NCBI GenBank assembly: GCA_019348475.1
Contig: JAHWJJ010000201.1
Span: 1 to 7,913, forward strand
DNA from: Gemmatimonadota bacterium
Lineage (GTDB): Bacteria > Gemmatimonadota > Gemmatimonadetes > Longimicrobiales > Longimicrobiaceae
Reading direction: 5' to 3'
DNA length: 7,913 bases
The translations under genes and the position numbers were made by a program. The notes beneath the pieces were generated by a model, which made no database searches, was not told where the DNA came from, and saw nothing but the letters and a program-made list of their open reading frames with translations. The first letter of the stretch is position 1; each line of letters starts with the position of its first letter. Shown in pieces: positions 1-5,668 of the stretch.

Positions 1-40
1 CCGGATCCGCGCCGCGCCCCCTCCGCTCGCTCAGGCTCGC

Positions 41-68
41 ACCTCCCCCAAAAACTCCTGGGGGAGGT
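41..68. repeat. Perfect 10-bp stem hairpin, C-rich/G-rich
   Basis: ACCTCCCCCA (41-50) pairs perfectly with TGGGGGAGGT (59-68) around an 8-nt loop. It lies about 110 bp past the last minus-strand stop codon, so it could end or stabilise the transcript of the potassium-transport cluster. No U-tract follows on either strand, so it is not a classical intrinsic terminator. The same CCTCCCCC/GGGGGAGG core recurs in the hairpin at 7869-7894, which suggests a dispersed repeat. I see no gene in the rest of 1-177. Confidence 0.6.
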
Positions 69-177
69 TCAACTGCGTTTTGCTCACCACGCGGTGCGCG
101 TAGCGCCGGATGACTCAGAATGACTAATAGGGTATGGCAGCGCGCGAGTTCATCCAGAAAGCTGCGCTCCGGGGGGG

Positions 178-336
178 CTACGCTTCGCGATCGGAGTGCT
201 GGTTCCGCTCGCGGCTGTGGCGCCTGGTGGTGACGATGTAGTCGATGGCCTTCCACACCACCACCACGCACCACGCGGCGGCGGCCAGGGCCACCGCCGC
301 CTCCAGCCCGCGCGACTGCAGGATCACTCCCATCAT
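178..336 (-). CDS. Small single-span membrane protein, unknown function (52 aa)
   Basis: I do not recognise a family. The protein starts at ATG 336 (a second ATG is at 333), with the purine-rich AGGGAAG just upstream. The reading frame extends to a TTG at 372, but that has no ribosome binding site. Residues 12-35 form one very hydrophobic segment rich in Ala and Val, ending in WKAIDYIV. A strongly polar, basic tail of about 17 residues follows (TTRRHSRERNQHSDREA). The positive-inside rule predicts a cytoplasmic C-terminus. It lies 48 bp downstream of the lipoprotein gene on the same strand, and both follow ktrB-ktrA, so it may be the last gene of that transcript. A role in potassium transport would be guesswork. 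The ORF is short, so its status as a real gene is moderate. Confidence 0.5.
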   Translation of the reverse strand: MMGVILQSRGLEAAVALAAAAWCVVVVWKAIDYIVTTRRHSRERNQHSDREA

Positions 337-384
337 CTTCCCTATCCGTGGTGAAGGCGGCCGCGCGCGCAAGCGGGAGACGCG

Positions 385-627
385 CTACGGCTGCTGGCCG
401 ACGTCGCTCTCGTTCTGGGCCGGCGTGCCCGGGGTGCCGGGGCGCACGCTGTCGGCCATGGTGCCGCCCTGGCCGGCCACGGGCACGCCCACGGTGTCGG
501 GGCTGTCCGTGAAGATCTCGGTGTCGGCCGTGGCGGCGCCGTCCACGGGCGGCACCTCGTCGCCGCCGCACGCCAGGGTGCCGGCCAGCAGCAGAACCGC
601 CGGAATGCCCGCGATGTTCATCCGCAT
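385..627 (-). CDS. Small putative secreted lipoprotein (80 aa)
   Basis: I do not recognise a conserved domain. The ATG at 627 is chosen because GGAGGAG lies 5 nt upstream; upstream in-frame codons would add a hydrophilic leader before the signal sequence. Residues 1-19 are a short basic start followed by a hydrophobic core (IAGIPAVLLLAGTLA), then Cys20 and GGDE. This resembles a lipoprotein signal peptide, although Thr at -3 and Leu at -2 are not the textbook lipobox. The mature 60 residues are rich in Gly, Pro, Thr, Asp and Val, with no hydrophobic segment, and look disordered. The gene follows ktrA after an 88 bp gap on the same strand, so it may be co-transcribed or have its own promoter; I see no convincing one. 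A Sec-secreted, non-lipidated peptide is the alternative. Confidence 0.6.
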   Translation of the reverse strand: MRMNIAGIPAVLLLAGTLACGGDEVPPVDGAATADTEIFTDSPDTVGVPVAGQGGTMADSVRPGTPGTPAQNESDVGQQP

Positions 628-715
628 CTTCGCTCCTCCATCCTCCAGGTGGACCGCAACTCCCGCGAACGGGCCCGGCGTGTGCAACGGTCCTGCCACC
701 GCGCGCGCACCGGCG

Positions 716-1372
716 CTACTGCACCCGCGCGGCCTTCTGCAGGTCGGCGTCCTTGCCGGCCACCAGCAGCGCGTCCGACTCCGTCAGCGAGCGCCGCGGG
801 TCGCTCACGGGGACGATCTCGTCGCGCAGCATGTCGTGGACGGCGACGACGGAGATGCCGTAGCGGCGGGGAAGCTGCAGCTCCAGCAGGGAGCGCCCGA
901 TCCAGTTCTGCGGCACCGCCATCTCCTGGATGCTGAAGTCGGTGCCCAGCCGCACGTAGTTCAGAATGCCGCGGTGCGACATGCGCGTGGCCAGCCGCAG
1001 GGCGGATTCGCGCTCGGGAAAGACGGTCTCGGTGACGCCCATCTTGCTCATCACCCGCGCGTGGTCCAGCGAGATCACCTTTGCGTAGATCTCCTGCACG
1101 CCCAGGTCGCGCAGCGCCATGGCGGCAAGGATGCTGGCGGTCACGTCCTCACCCGTGCTCACCACCCCGGCGTCCGCGCCGCGCGCGCCCACCCGCTCCA
1201 GCGTCGCCAGCTGCTTGCCGTCGCCCACGGCGGCGCGAGTGACGTGCGGGGCGATGGCGTCCACCGCGGGCTCCGACGTATCCACCGCGATCACGTCGTG
1301 CCCGGCGGCGTGCAGCGCCTGCGCCACGCTGGCCCCGAAGTTCCCCAGCCCGATCACCACGAACCGCTTCAT
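716..1372 (-). CDS. ktrA: KtrA/TrkA-type RCK regulatory subunit of K+ uptake channel
   Basis: This is a cytoplasmic regulator that assembles as a ring under the KtrB/TrkH membrane subunit and gates K+ uptake in response to bound nucleotide. Residues 1-120 form the RCK_N Rossmann domain: the dinucleotide loop GLGNFG is at 8-13 and acidic Asp31 ends strand 2, where it would contact the ribose. The segment around residues 97-128 (AKVISLDHARVMSKMGV, then PERESALRLA) is typical of KtrA proteins. Residues 137-218 fit the RCK_C (TrkA_C) domain. At 218 aa it has the single-RCK length of KtrA, about half that of the two-RCK TrkA of enterobacteria. ATG 1372 is preceded by GGAGGAG about 3 nt away. It starts 12 bp after the ktrB stop, so the two form an operon. 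The exact ligand (ATP/ADP or NAD(H)) cannot be read from the sequence. Confidence 0.93.
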   Translation of the reverse strand: MKRFVVIGLGNFGASVAQALHAAGHDVIAVDTSEPAVDAIAPHVTRAAVGDGKQLATLERVGARGADAGVVSTGEDVTASILAAMALRDLGVQEIYAKVISLDHARVMSKMGVTETVFPERESALRLATRMSHRGILNYVRLGTDFSIQEMAVPQNWIGRSLLELQLPRRYGISVVAVHDMLRDEIVPVSDPRRSLTESDALLVAGKDADLQKAARVQ

Positions 1373-1384
1373 CGCTCCTCCGGG

Positions 1385-2746
1385 TTAGCCGACGACGACG
1401 TCTTCGTACGCATAGCGGAACTCGCCCGCGGCGGTGGGGCGCGACAGCGCGATGGCGGCGGCGAACGCCAGCGGCCCCACGCGCCCCACGTACATCAGGA
1501 TGATGGCCACCACGCGCGACCCGGGCGCAAGCTCGCCCGTGGCGCCCATGGACAGCCCCACGGTGCCGAAGGCACTGGCCGCCTCGAACATCCACGCCAG
1601 GAACCGCTCCGTCCCCGCCGCCTGAAGGGTGACGAAGCAGAGGATGCCAGCCGTTACCACGGCGAAGAACACGACGAACAATCCCACGGCGCGCTGGATG
1701 GTCTCTTCCGGGACCGTCCGCCCGAACAGGCTGGTCACCTCGCGCCCGCGCAGCCGCGACAGCGCCACCAGCCCCAGCAGCGCGAACGTGGTCGTCTTCA
1801 TCCCCCCCGCCGTGCCCCCCGGCGATCCGCCGATGGTCATCAGCAGAATGGTGAGAAAGTTCGTGCTGGCGCCCGCCTGCCCGTAGTCCACGGTGTTGAA
1901 GCCCGCCGTGCGCGCCGTCACGCTCATGAACAGCCCGTTCAGCGGGCGCGCCCACGCGGGCAGTCCGGCAAAGGTGCCGCCCCACTCCAGCAGCGTGAAC
2001 GCCGCCCACCCGCCCACCAGCAGCACCACCGTGGTCACCAGCACGATGCGCGAATGCAGCGACACGCGAAAGCGCCGATCTTCCCGCCTGGATCGGCGCT
2101 CCAGCGAAAGCTCCTCCAGCGTAAGGAAGCCCAGGCCGCCCAGGACGATCAACGCCATGATCACCAGCAGGGTGAGCGGCGCGCGCTGAAAGCCCATCAG
2201 CGAATCGCTGAAGGTGGAGAAGCCGGCGTTGCAGAAGGCGCTGACGGCGTGGAACACGGCGGGAAAGGCCGCCTCCCGCCACCCCAGGCGCGGGATCCAC
2301 AGCAGGTACAGCAGCAACGCGCCGGCGGCCTCGATCATCAGCGTAAAGCGGACCACGTCGCGGGCCAGGCCCAGCGCGTTGACCGCCGGCGCCACCTGGG
2401 CCACGCCCGTGCTCAGCGTCTCGTGGCGCAGCGACATGCGCCGCCCCAGCGCCACGATTACCAGCGAGGTGAAGGCGATGATCCCCAGCCCTCCCAGCTG
2501 GATCATCAGCAGGATGAACGCCTGTCCGGCGGGGGTGAACCAGGTGGCGGTGTCCACCACGATCAGCCCGGTCACGCAGACGGCGCTGGTGGCGGTGAAC
2601 AACGCGTCCAGCCACCCCAGCGGCTCGCCCGTGTACAGCCCGGGCAGGGTGCGCAGCCCTACGGTGCCCAGCGCGATCAGCAGCAGGAACGAGCCCACCA
2701 GCAGCTGCGGCCCCGAGACGTTCTGCCAGGGCCGGCGGCGGCGCAC
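1385..2746 (-). CDS. ktrB: KtrB/TrkH-family potassium channel subunit
   Basis: This inner-membrane K+ (often Na+-coupled) uptake subunit contains four M1-P-M2 repeats. From a GTG start it is 453 aa, matching the usual KtrB length (about 450). The four pore loops are TSAVCVTG (Gly60), SAFCNAG (Gly175), TARTAG (Gly282) and SAFGTVG (Gly397); having Gly at all four positions fits K+ selectivity. The intramembrane gating loop IGGSPGGTAGGMK (305-317) and the conserved Arg422 in YVGRVGPL are present. The start is uncertain. The frame stays open to a TTG at 2971, but that extension crosses an 8-nt repeat array and has no ATG. GTG 2746 has GGAG 9 nt upstream and lies just before the first transmembrane segment (14-36). 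It is translated ahead of ktrA, 12 bp downstream. Confidence 0.93.
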   Translation of the reverse strand: MRRRRPWQNVSGPQLLVGSFLLLIALGTVGLRTLPGLYTGEPLGWLDALFTATSAVCVTGLIVVDTATWFTPAGQAFILLMIQLGGLGIIAFTSLVIVALGRRMSLRHETLSTGVAQVAPAVNALGLARDVVRFTLMIEAAGALLLYLLWIPRLGWREAAFPAVFHAVSAFCNAGFSTFSDSLMGFQRAPLTLLVIMALIVLGGLGFLTLEELSLERRSRREDRRFRVSLHSRIVLVTTVVLLVGGWAAFTLLEWGGTFAGLPAWARPLNGLFMSVTARTAGFNTVDYGQAGASTNFLTILLMTIGGSPGGTAGGMKTTTFALLGLVALSRLRGREVTSLFGRTVPEETIQRAVGLFVVFFAVVTAGILCFVTLQAAGTERFLAWMFEAASAFGTVGLSMGATGELAPGSRVVAIILMYVGRVGPLAFAAAIALSRPTAAGEFRYAYEDVVVG

Positions 2747-2922
2747 GGAGCGGATCTCCAGCCCCTGCAGCCATCCCGGCGTGCGGTCGCCGACCGGCGG
2801 GGTACCGCGGCGTCTGCGAAAGAGCAAGGTGCGTGGCGCGAAGGTGCGGGTGCGCGGGTCTGGCGGATCGCGGCTGGACAACCTGCGCGTCCGGCGGGGG
2901 GATGTCCAGTCGAACGGGGAAT

Positions 2923-2970
2923 GGGTGAAGGGGTGAAGGGGTGAAGGGGTGAGCGGGTGAACGGGTGACA
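2923..2970 (+). repeat. Tandem array of 8-nt G-rich unit (about 6 units)
   Basis: Six consecutive 8-nt units based on GGGTGAAG: the first three are identical, then GGGTGAGC, GGGTGAAC and GGGTGACA. The plus strand therefore has G-runs of 3-4 separated by 4-nt spacers, a pattern able to form a G-quadruplex. The array lies about 175 bp upstream of the proposed ktrB start, and the G-rich strand is the template strand for ktrB. The last unit runs into ACAAGGGG, the unit type of the array at 7779-7840, so the two arrays look related. Confidence 0.9.
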
Positions 2971-2988
2971 AGGGGAGTGATTGCTGCC

Positions 2989-3058
2989 AGATTCCTCGGC
3001 CGGCGCCCCGCGGATCCAGCGCGCGTCAGGATCGCGCGGGCGCCTTCCTGGGAATGAC
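2989..3058 (-). repeat. Inverted-repeat intergenic element, copy 1 (70 bp)
   Basis: Read on the minus strand, this element begins GTCATTCCCAGGAAGGCGCC, has a 31-nt GC-rich interior, and ends GGCGCCGGCCGAGGAATCT. The ends are imperfect inverted repeats of each other (ATTCC/GGAAT and GGCGCC/GGCGCC). A second copy in the opposite orientation is at 5529-5597: the arms match at 17 of 20 and 17 of 19 positions, while the interiors differ. Conserved arms with a variable interior suggest a REP- or MITE-like structured repeat. There is no coding capacity. Confidence 0.8.
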
Positions 3059-3136
3059 GATACGCAGGCTTCGCTGCAGCGAAATGGTGTCGGTCCGCCG
3101 CCGCGAAGCTTCCGAAGGCAGCCGGGTGCTACCGCG

Positions 3137-3487
3137 TCAGCGGATGTCCATCAGCTCCACGTCGAACACCAGGGTGCTGTTGGGCGGAATGGGGCCGATG
3201 CCGCGCGCGCCGTACCCCAGCTCCGGGGGGATCACCAGCGTGCGCCGGCCGCCCACCTTCATCCCCGACACCCCCTCGTCCCACCCCTTGATCACGTGCC
3301 CGGCGCCCAGCGGAAACTGCAGCGGCTGGCCCCGGTCGCGGCTGCTGTCGAACTTGCTGCCGTCCTGCAGCGTCCCCGTGTAGTGCACGGAGACGGTGTC
3401 GCCCGCCTTCGCCTGGCGCCCCTCGCCCACCGCGTCGTCGCGGTACTGCAGCCCGGACGCGCTCGTCGTCATCCCTTCATCCGCCAC
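3137..3487 (-). CDS. FKBP-type peptidyl-prolyl cis-trans isomerase
   Basis: This enzyme catalyses cis-trans isomerisation of X-Pro peptide bonds and helps protein folding. It is a minimal single-domain FKBP of 116 aa with no signal peptide or membrane segment, so it is probably cytosolic. The FKBP fold runs from about residue 28 to 115. Active-pocket residues are recognisable: Tyr36 in VHYTG, Phe46-Asp47 in KFDSS, Phe58, Val65-Ile66 and Trp69 in HVIKGWD, Tyr92 in GYGARG, and Phe108 in STLVFDVEL. GTG 3487 is chosen because AGGAG sits 7 nt upstream; the alternative ATG at 3472 has only a purine run directly against it. There is no IF-insert, so it is not SlyD. It is divergent from the amidohydrolase gene and lies upstream of ktrB on the same strand, 390 bp away. 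That gap makes a shared function doubtful. Confidence 0.95.
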   Translation of the reverse strand: MADEGMTTSASGLQYRDDAVGEGRQAKAGDTVSVHYTGTLQDGSKFDSSRDRGQPLQFPLGAGHVIKGWDEGVSGMKVGGRRTLVIPPELGYGARGIGPIPPNSTLVFDVELMDIR

Positions 3488-3500
3488 GCTGGTTCTCCTG

Positions 3501-3517
3501 TCGGTCGTTTTCGGTCG
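3501..3517 (-). promoter_or_regulatory. Short direct repeat in the FKBP leader
   Basis: TCGGTCG occurs at 3501-3507 and again at 3511-3517, exactly 10 bp apart, one helical turn. It lies directly upstream of the FKBP ribosome binding site (AGGAG, 3495-3499, minus strand). The position and spacing could suit a repressor site, but two 7-mers in GC-rich DNA can arise by chance. No regulator is named. Confidence 0.2.
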
Positions 3518-3625
3518 ATGCTGATGCCCCCGCCGCGCGGGATCCCCCGCCCCGCCGCAACCCCCGTTCCCCCACGCGCGGCCGCGGTCATCGTCGCGCC
3601 GCCGCCGGTGGACGGCGTGGGCGAT

Positions 3626-3655
3626 TTGACCGGCCGCGCGCACGCCCGCTACTCT
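3626..3655 (+). promoter_or_regulatory. Sigma70-like promoter of the amidohydrolase gene
   Basis: TTGACC (3626-3631) matches five of six bases of the -35 consensus. TACTCT (3650-3655), 18 bp later, keeps the key T, A and final T of the -10 element. Transcription would start near 3662, giving a 5' leader of about 40 nt before ATG 3701. This is the best promoter-like pair seen in the window's intergenic DNA and it points toward the secreted amidohydrolase. Confidence 0.5.
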
Positions 3656-3700
3656 GTGGGCGTGCGTCTCGTCATCCATCCACGCTCCCCATGCGCCGCC

Positions 3701-5473
3701 ATGAACACGCTCCGCGCCCTGGCCGCCCTGCTCGCGCTCTGGTCCGCCGCGATCCCGGCGGCCGCATTCGCCCAGCCGGCGTACCCCGCCGAACAGCGCG
3801 CCCGCGACTCCACCGAGGCGCTGGCCGCCTTCCGGGGCAACATCGGCGCGATCCACGCCCGCGACCGGGCCACGTACCTGACCTACTACCTGCAGAGCCC
3901 GCGGCTGGTGCGCACCGGCCCCGGAGGCGTGAACTGGGGCTACGAGGGGATGACCACCGGCGACCCCAACGCCTGGCCCGACACGCTGGTCGCCACGCAC
4001 TTCGAGGTGGTGCCCGTGGCGCCCGGCGTGGTCTACGGCGCGTACCGCTACCGGGTGGTGCAGGGCGGCAGCCAGCGCGGCGTATCGGAGCGCGTGCTGG
4101 TCAGGCAGCCGGACGGCACCTGGAAGATCGCCGTCAGCACCGCGTTCGGCTCGCCGGGCGACGCGCCGGTCCCCGCGTTCGCCCTGACCGGCGCCACCGT
4201 GATCGACGGCACCGGCGCCGCGCCCATCCGCAAAGCGACGGTGGTGATGCGCAACGGACGCATCGCCTGCGTGGGAGAGTGCCCGGTGGGGCCCGACGTG
4301 CACGCCATCGATGCCCGGGGAAAGTGGATCATCCCCGGGCTGATCGACGCGCACATGCACTACTCGCAGACCGGCTGGGCGGACGGGCGCCCCGACGCGG
4401 AGGACGTCCGCGCGCGCTTTCCCTACGACAGCACGGTCGCCGCGCTGGAGGCCGACCCCGAGCGCTTCTTCCGCAGCTACCTGTGCGCGGGGGTGACGGG
4501 GACGTTCGACGTGGGCGGCTATCCCTGGACGTGGGCGCTGCGCCGGCGCGCGGAGGCCAGCAACGCCGCTCCGCACGTGGCCGCCGCGGGCCCGCTGCTC
4601 TCCACCCTGGACCACTGGGTCAACACCCCGGCCCAGCGGCAGTTCGTCTACATCCACAACGACAGCAGCACCCGTGCGGCGGCGCGCATGGTGGCGCACT
4701 ACGAAAGCGACGCGGTGAAGGTGTGGTACCTGGTCAAGGCCACGAGCCCCGACACCGCCGGCTATAAGGTGCTGCTGCGCACCGCGGCCGAAGAGGCGCG
4801 CCGGGCCGGCATCCCCCTGATCGTCCACGCCACCGACCTGTGGGCCGCGCGCGACGCGGTATCGGCCGGGGCGCGGCTGCTGGTGCACTCGGTGGAGGAC
4901 GTGCCGGTGGACGACGAGTTCCTGCGGCTGGCGCGCGAGGCGGGGACCATCTACACGCCCACGTTGACGGTGTACGATGGATACCGCCAGCTGTACGAGC
5001 GCCGCTTCGACGACACCGGGCTGGCGATGGAGTGCGTGGACCCCGCCACGCGCGCCAAGGCGATGCTGACGGACTCGCTGCCGCCGCGGAACCTGCCGCC
5101 GACTTTCGGCGCCCGCTTCGAGCGCCGCCGCCAGGTGACGGCCGACAACCTGCGCCGCGTGCACGCCGCCGGCATTCCCGTGGCGATGGGGACGGACGCG
5201 GGCAACCCGCTCACCCTGCACGGCGCCAGCGTCTATCGCGAAATGGAGGCGATGGCCGCCGCGGGCCTTTCGCCCATGGACGTGCTGGTCGCCTCCACCC
5301 GCAACGCCGCGATGGCCATGGGGCGCGACTCCATCGGCACGCTGCGGCCGGGGATGGCGGCGGACCTGGTGGTGCTGGACGCCGACCCCCTCGCGGACGT
5401 GCGCAACCTGCGCTCCGTGCGCCTGGTCGCCCGCGGCGGCGAGGTGTGGACGCGGCGGGAGCTGGAGTGGTAA
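3701..5473 (+). CDS. Secreted NTF2-like/amidohydrolase two-domain protein
   Basis: This is a predicted exported metal-dependent hydrolase of 590 aa; the substrate is unknown. ATG 3701 gives a clear Sec signal peptide (MNTLRALAALLALWSAAIPA) with likely cleavage at AFA-Q (24/25). Residues 33-150 resemble an NTF2-like (SnoaL/DUF4440) domain, ending in VLVRQPDGTWKIAVSTAFG. Residues 159-586 are an imidazolonepropionase/prolidase-type amidohydrolase: the entry strand ALTGATVIDGTG, then metal ligands His218 and His220 (IDAHMH), probable carboxylated Lys340 (AVKVW), His376 (LIVHATD), His396 (LVHSVED) and Asp499 (MGTDAGNP). The C-terminal strand IGTLRPGMAADLVVLDADPL is typical. All ligands for a two-metal centre are present, so it should be active. 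Known relatives act on cyclic amides or Xaa-Pro/Xaa-Arg peptides, but the choice here is open. The ribosome binding site is weak. The gene is divergent from the FKBP gene. Confidence 0.88.
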   Translation: MNTLRALAALLALWSAAIPAAAFAQPAYPAEQRARDSTEALAAFRGNIGAIHARDRATYLTYYLQSPRLVRTGPGGVNWGYEGMTTGDPNAWPDTLVATHFEVVPVAPGVVYGAYRYRVVQGGSQRGVSERVLVRQPDGTWKIAVSTAFGSPGDAPVPAFALTGATVIDGTGAAPIRKATVVMRNGRIACVGECPVGPDVHAIDARGKWIIPGLIDAHMHYSQTGWADGRPDAEDVRARFPYDSTVAALEADPERFFRSYLCAGVTGTFDVGGYPWTWALRRRAEASNAAPHVAAAGPLLSTLDHWVNTPAQRQFVYIHNDSSTRAAARMVAHYESDAVKVWYLVKATSPDTAGYKVLLRTAAEEARRAGIPLIVHATDLWAARDAVSAGARLLVHSVEDVPVDDEFLRLAREAGTIYTPTLTVYDGYRQLYERRFDDTGLAMECVDPATRAKAMLTDSLPPRNLPPTFGARFERRRQVTADNLRRVHAAGIPVAMGTDAGNPLTLHGASVYREMEAMAAAGLSPMDVLVASTRNAAMAMGRDSIGTLRPGMAADLVVLDADPLADVRNLRSVRLVARGGEVWTRRELEW

Positions 5474-5474
5474 T

Positions 5475-5500
5475 GGAGTGAGGGTGAAGGGTGAACGGGG
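5475..5500 (+). repeat. Degenerate G-rich mini-array after amidohydrolase stop
   Basis: Just after the TAA at 5471-5473 come GGAGTGA, GGGTGAA, GGGTGAAC and GGGG. These are the same kind of units as in the array at 2923-2970 but fewer and more decayed. As in that region, the array lies next to a copy of the inverted-repeat element (here 5529-5597). Confidence 0.6.
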
Positions 5501-5504
5501 TCAT

Positions 5505-5530
5505 CCCGCACTCCGAGCAAGCGGGTTTGT
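5505..5530 (+). terminator. Weak terminator-like hairpin
   Basis: CCCGC (5505-5509) pairs with GCGGG (5521-5525) across an 11-nt loop, followed by TTTGT. The position, about 30 bp after the amidohydrolase stop, suits an intrinsic terminator. The stem is short and the T-tract poor, so this is only a candidate. Confidence 0.3.
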
Positions 5531-5597
5531 CATTCCGAAGGAGGCGCCGCGAGGGACGCGGCTGTCGGCAGATCGTCTGGCGCCGACTGAGGAATCT
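5529..5597 (+). repeat. Inverted-repeat intergenic element, copy 2 (69 bp)
   Basis: This copy begins GTCATTCCGAAGGAGGCGCC (5529-5548) and ends GGCGCCGACTGAGGAATCT (5579-5597). The 30-nt interior contains a perfect small hairpin, CCGCG-AGGGA-CGCGG (5547-5561). The copy is in plus orientation and matches copy 1 (2989-3058, minus strand) in both arms but not in the interior. It occupies much of the 195-bp gap before the acetyltransferase gene and ends 71 bp before that start codon. Nothing in it looks coding. Confidence 0.8.
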
Positions 5598-5668
5598 ACT
5601 CGCCCGATCTGGTGGGCTGCTTCCGCGCGTCCCACTCGCGGAACCCCGATGCTTGTGCCGGAGCCGGT

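Larger units (their letters stand above)
2747..3136. other. 390-bp intergenic region with repeats, upstream of ktrB
   Basis: This gap separates the FKBP stop from the proposed ktrB start. It holds an 8-nt G-rich tandem array (2923-2970) and a 70-bp inverted-repeat element (2989-3058). On the minus strand the ktrB frame stays open through 2747-2971, but codon third positions there are mixed (ACA, AGG, TTG, CCA, TTT, AGA), unlike the strong G/C preference after 2746. The encoded peptide is Pro/Arg-rich and partly made by the array, so I read it as non-coding leader or uncertain extension. A weak TTGCTC-17-TACCCC pair just upstream of the GTG start is too poor to call as the ktrB promoter. Confidence 0.55.

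Noticed and set aside
1149..2774. A 541-codon minus-strand frame overlapping ktrB and ktrA
   Set aside because: It is a shifted frame of the real genes, with Ala/Gly/Arg-rich composition and no recognisable domain.
2747..2830. ktrB promoter (TTGCTC-17-TACCCC on the minus strand)
   Set aside because: Only 3 of 6 and 2 of 6 consensus positions match, which is no better than chance in a region searched freely.
245..2944. A 899-codon open frame on the plus strand opposite the ktr cluster
   Set aside because: It is antisense to KtrA and KtrB, which have clear family motifs. Its translation is His/Gln/Arg/Gly-rich low-complexity sequence, typical of an out-of-frame reading of GC-rich DNA.
2981..3700. 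N-terminal extension of the amidohydrolase frame by 240 codons
   Set aside because: It crosses the inverted-repeat element, the antisense FKBP gene and a promoter. The protein from ATG 3701 begins with a proper signal peptide.
3488..5221. Extension of the FKBP frame by 578 codons, antisense to the amidohydrolase gene
   Set aside because: Only the last 116 residues are FKBP-like, and GTG 3487 has its own ribosome binding site. The rest is an antisense shadow of the amidohydrolase gene.
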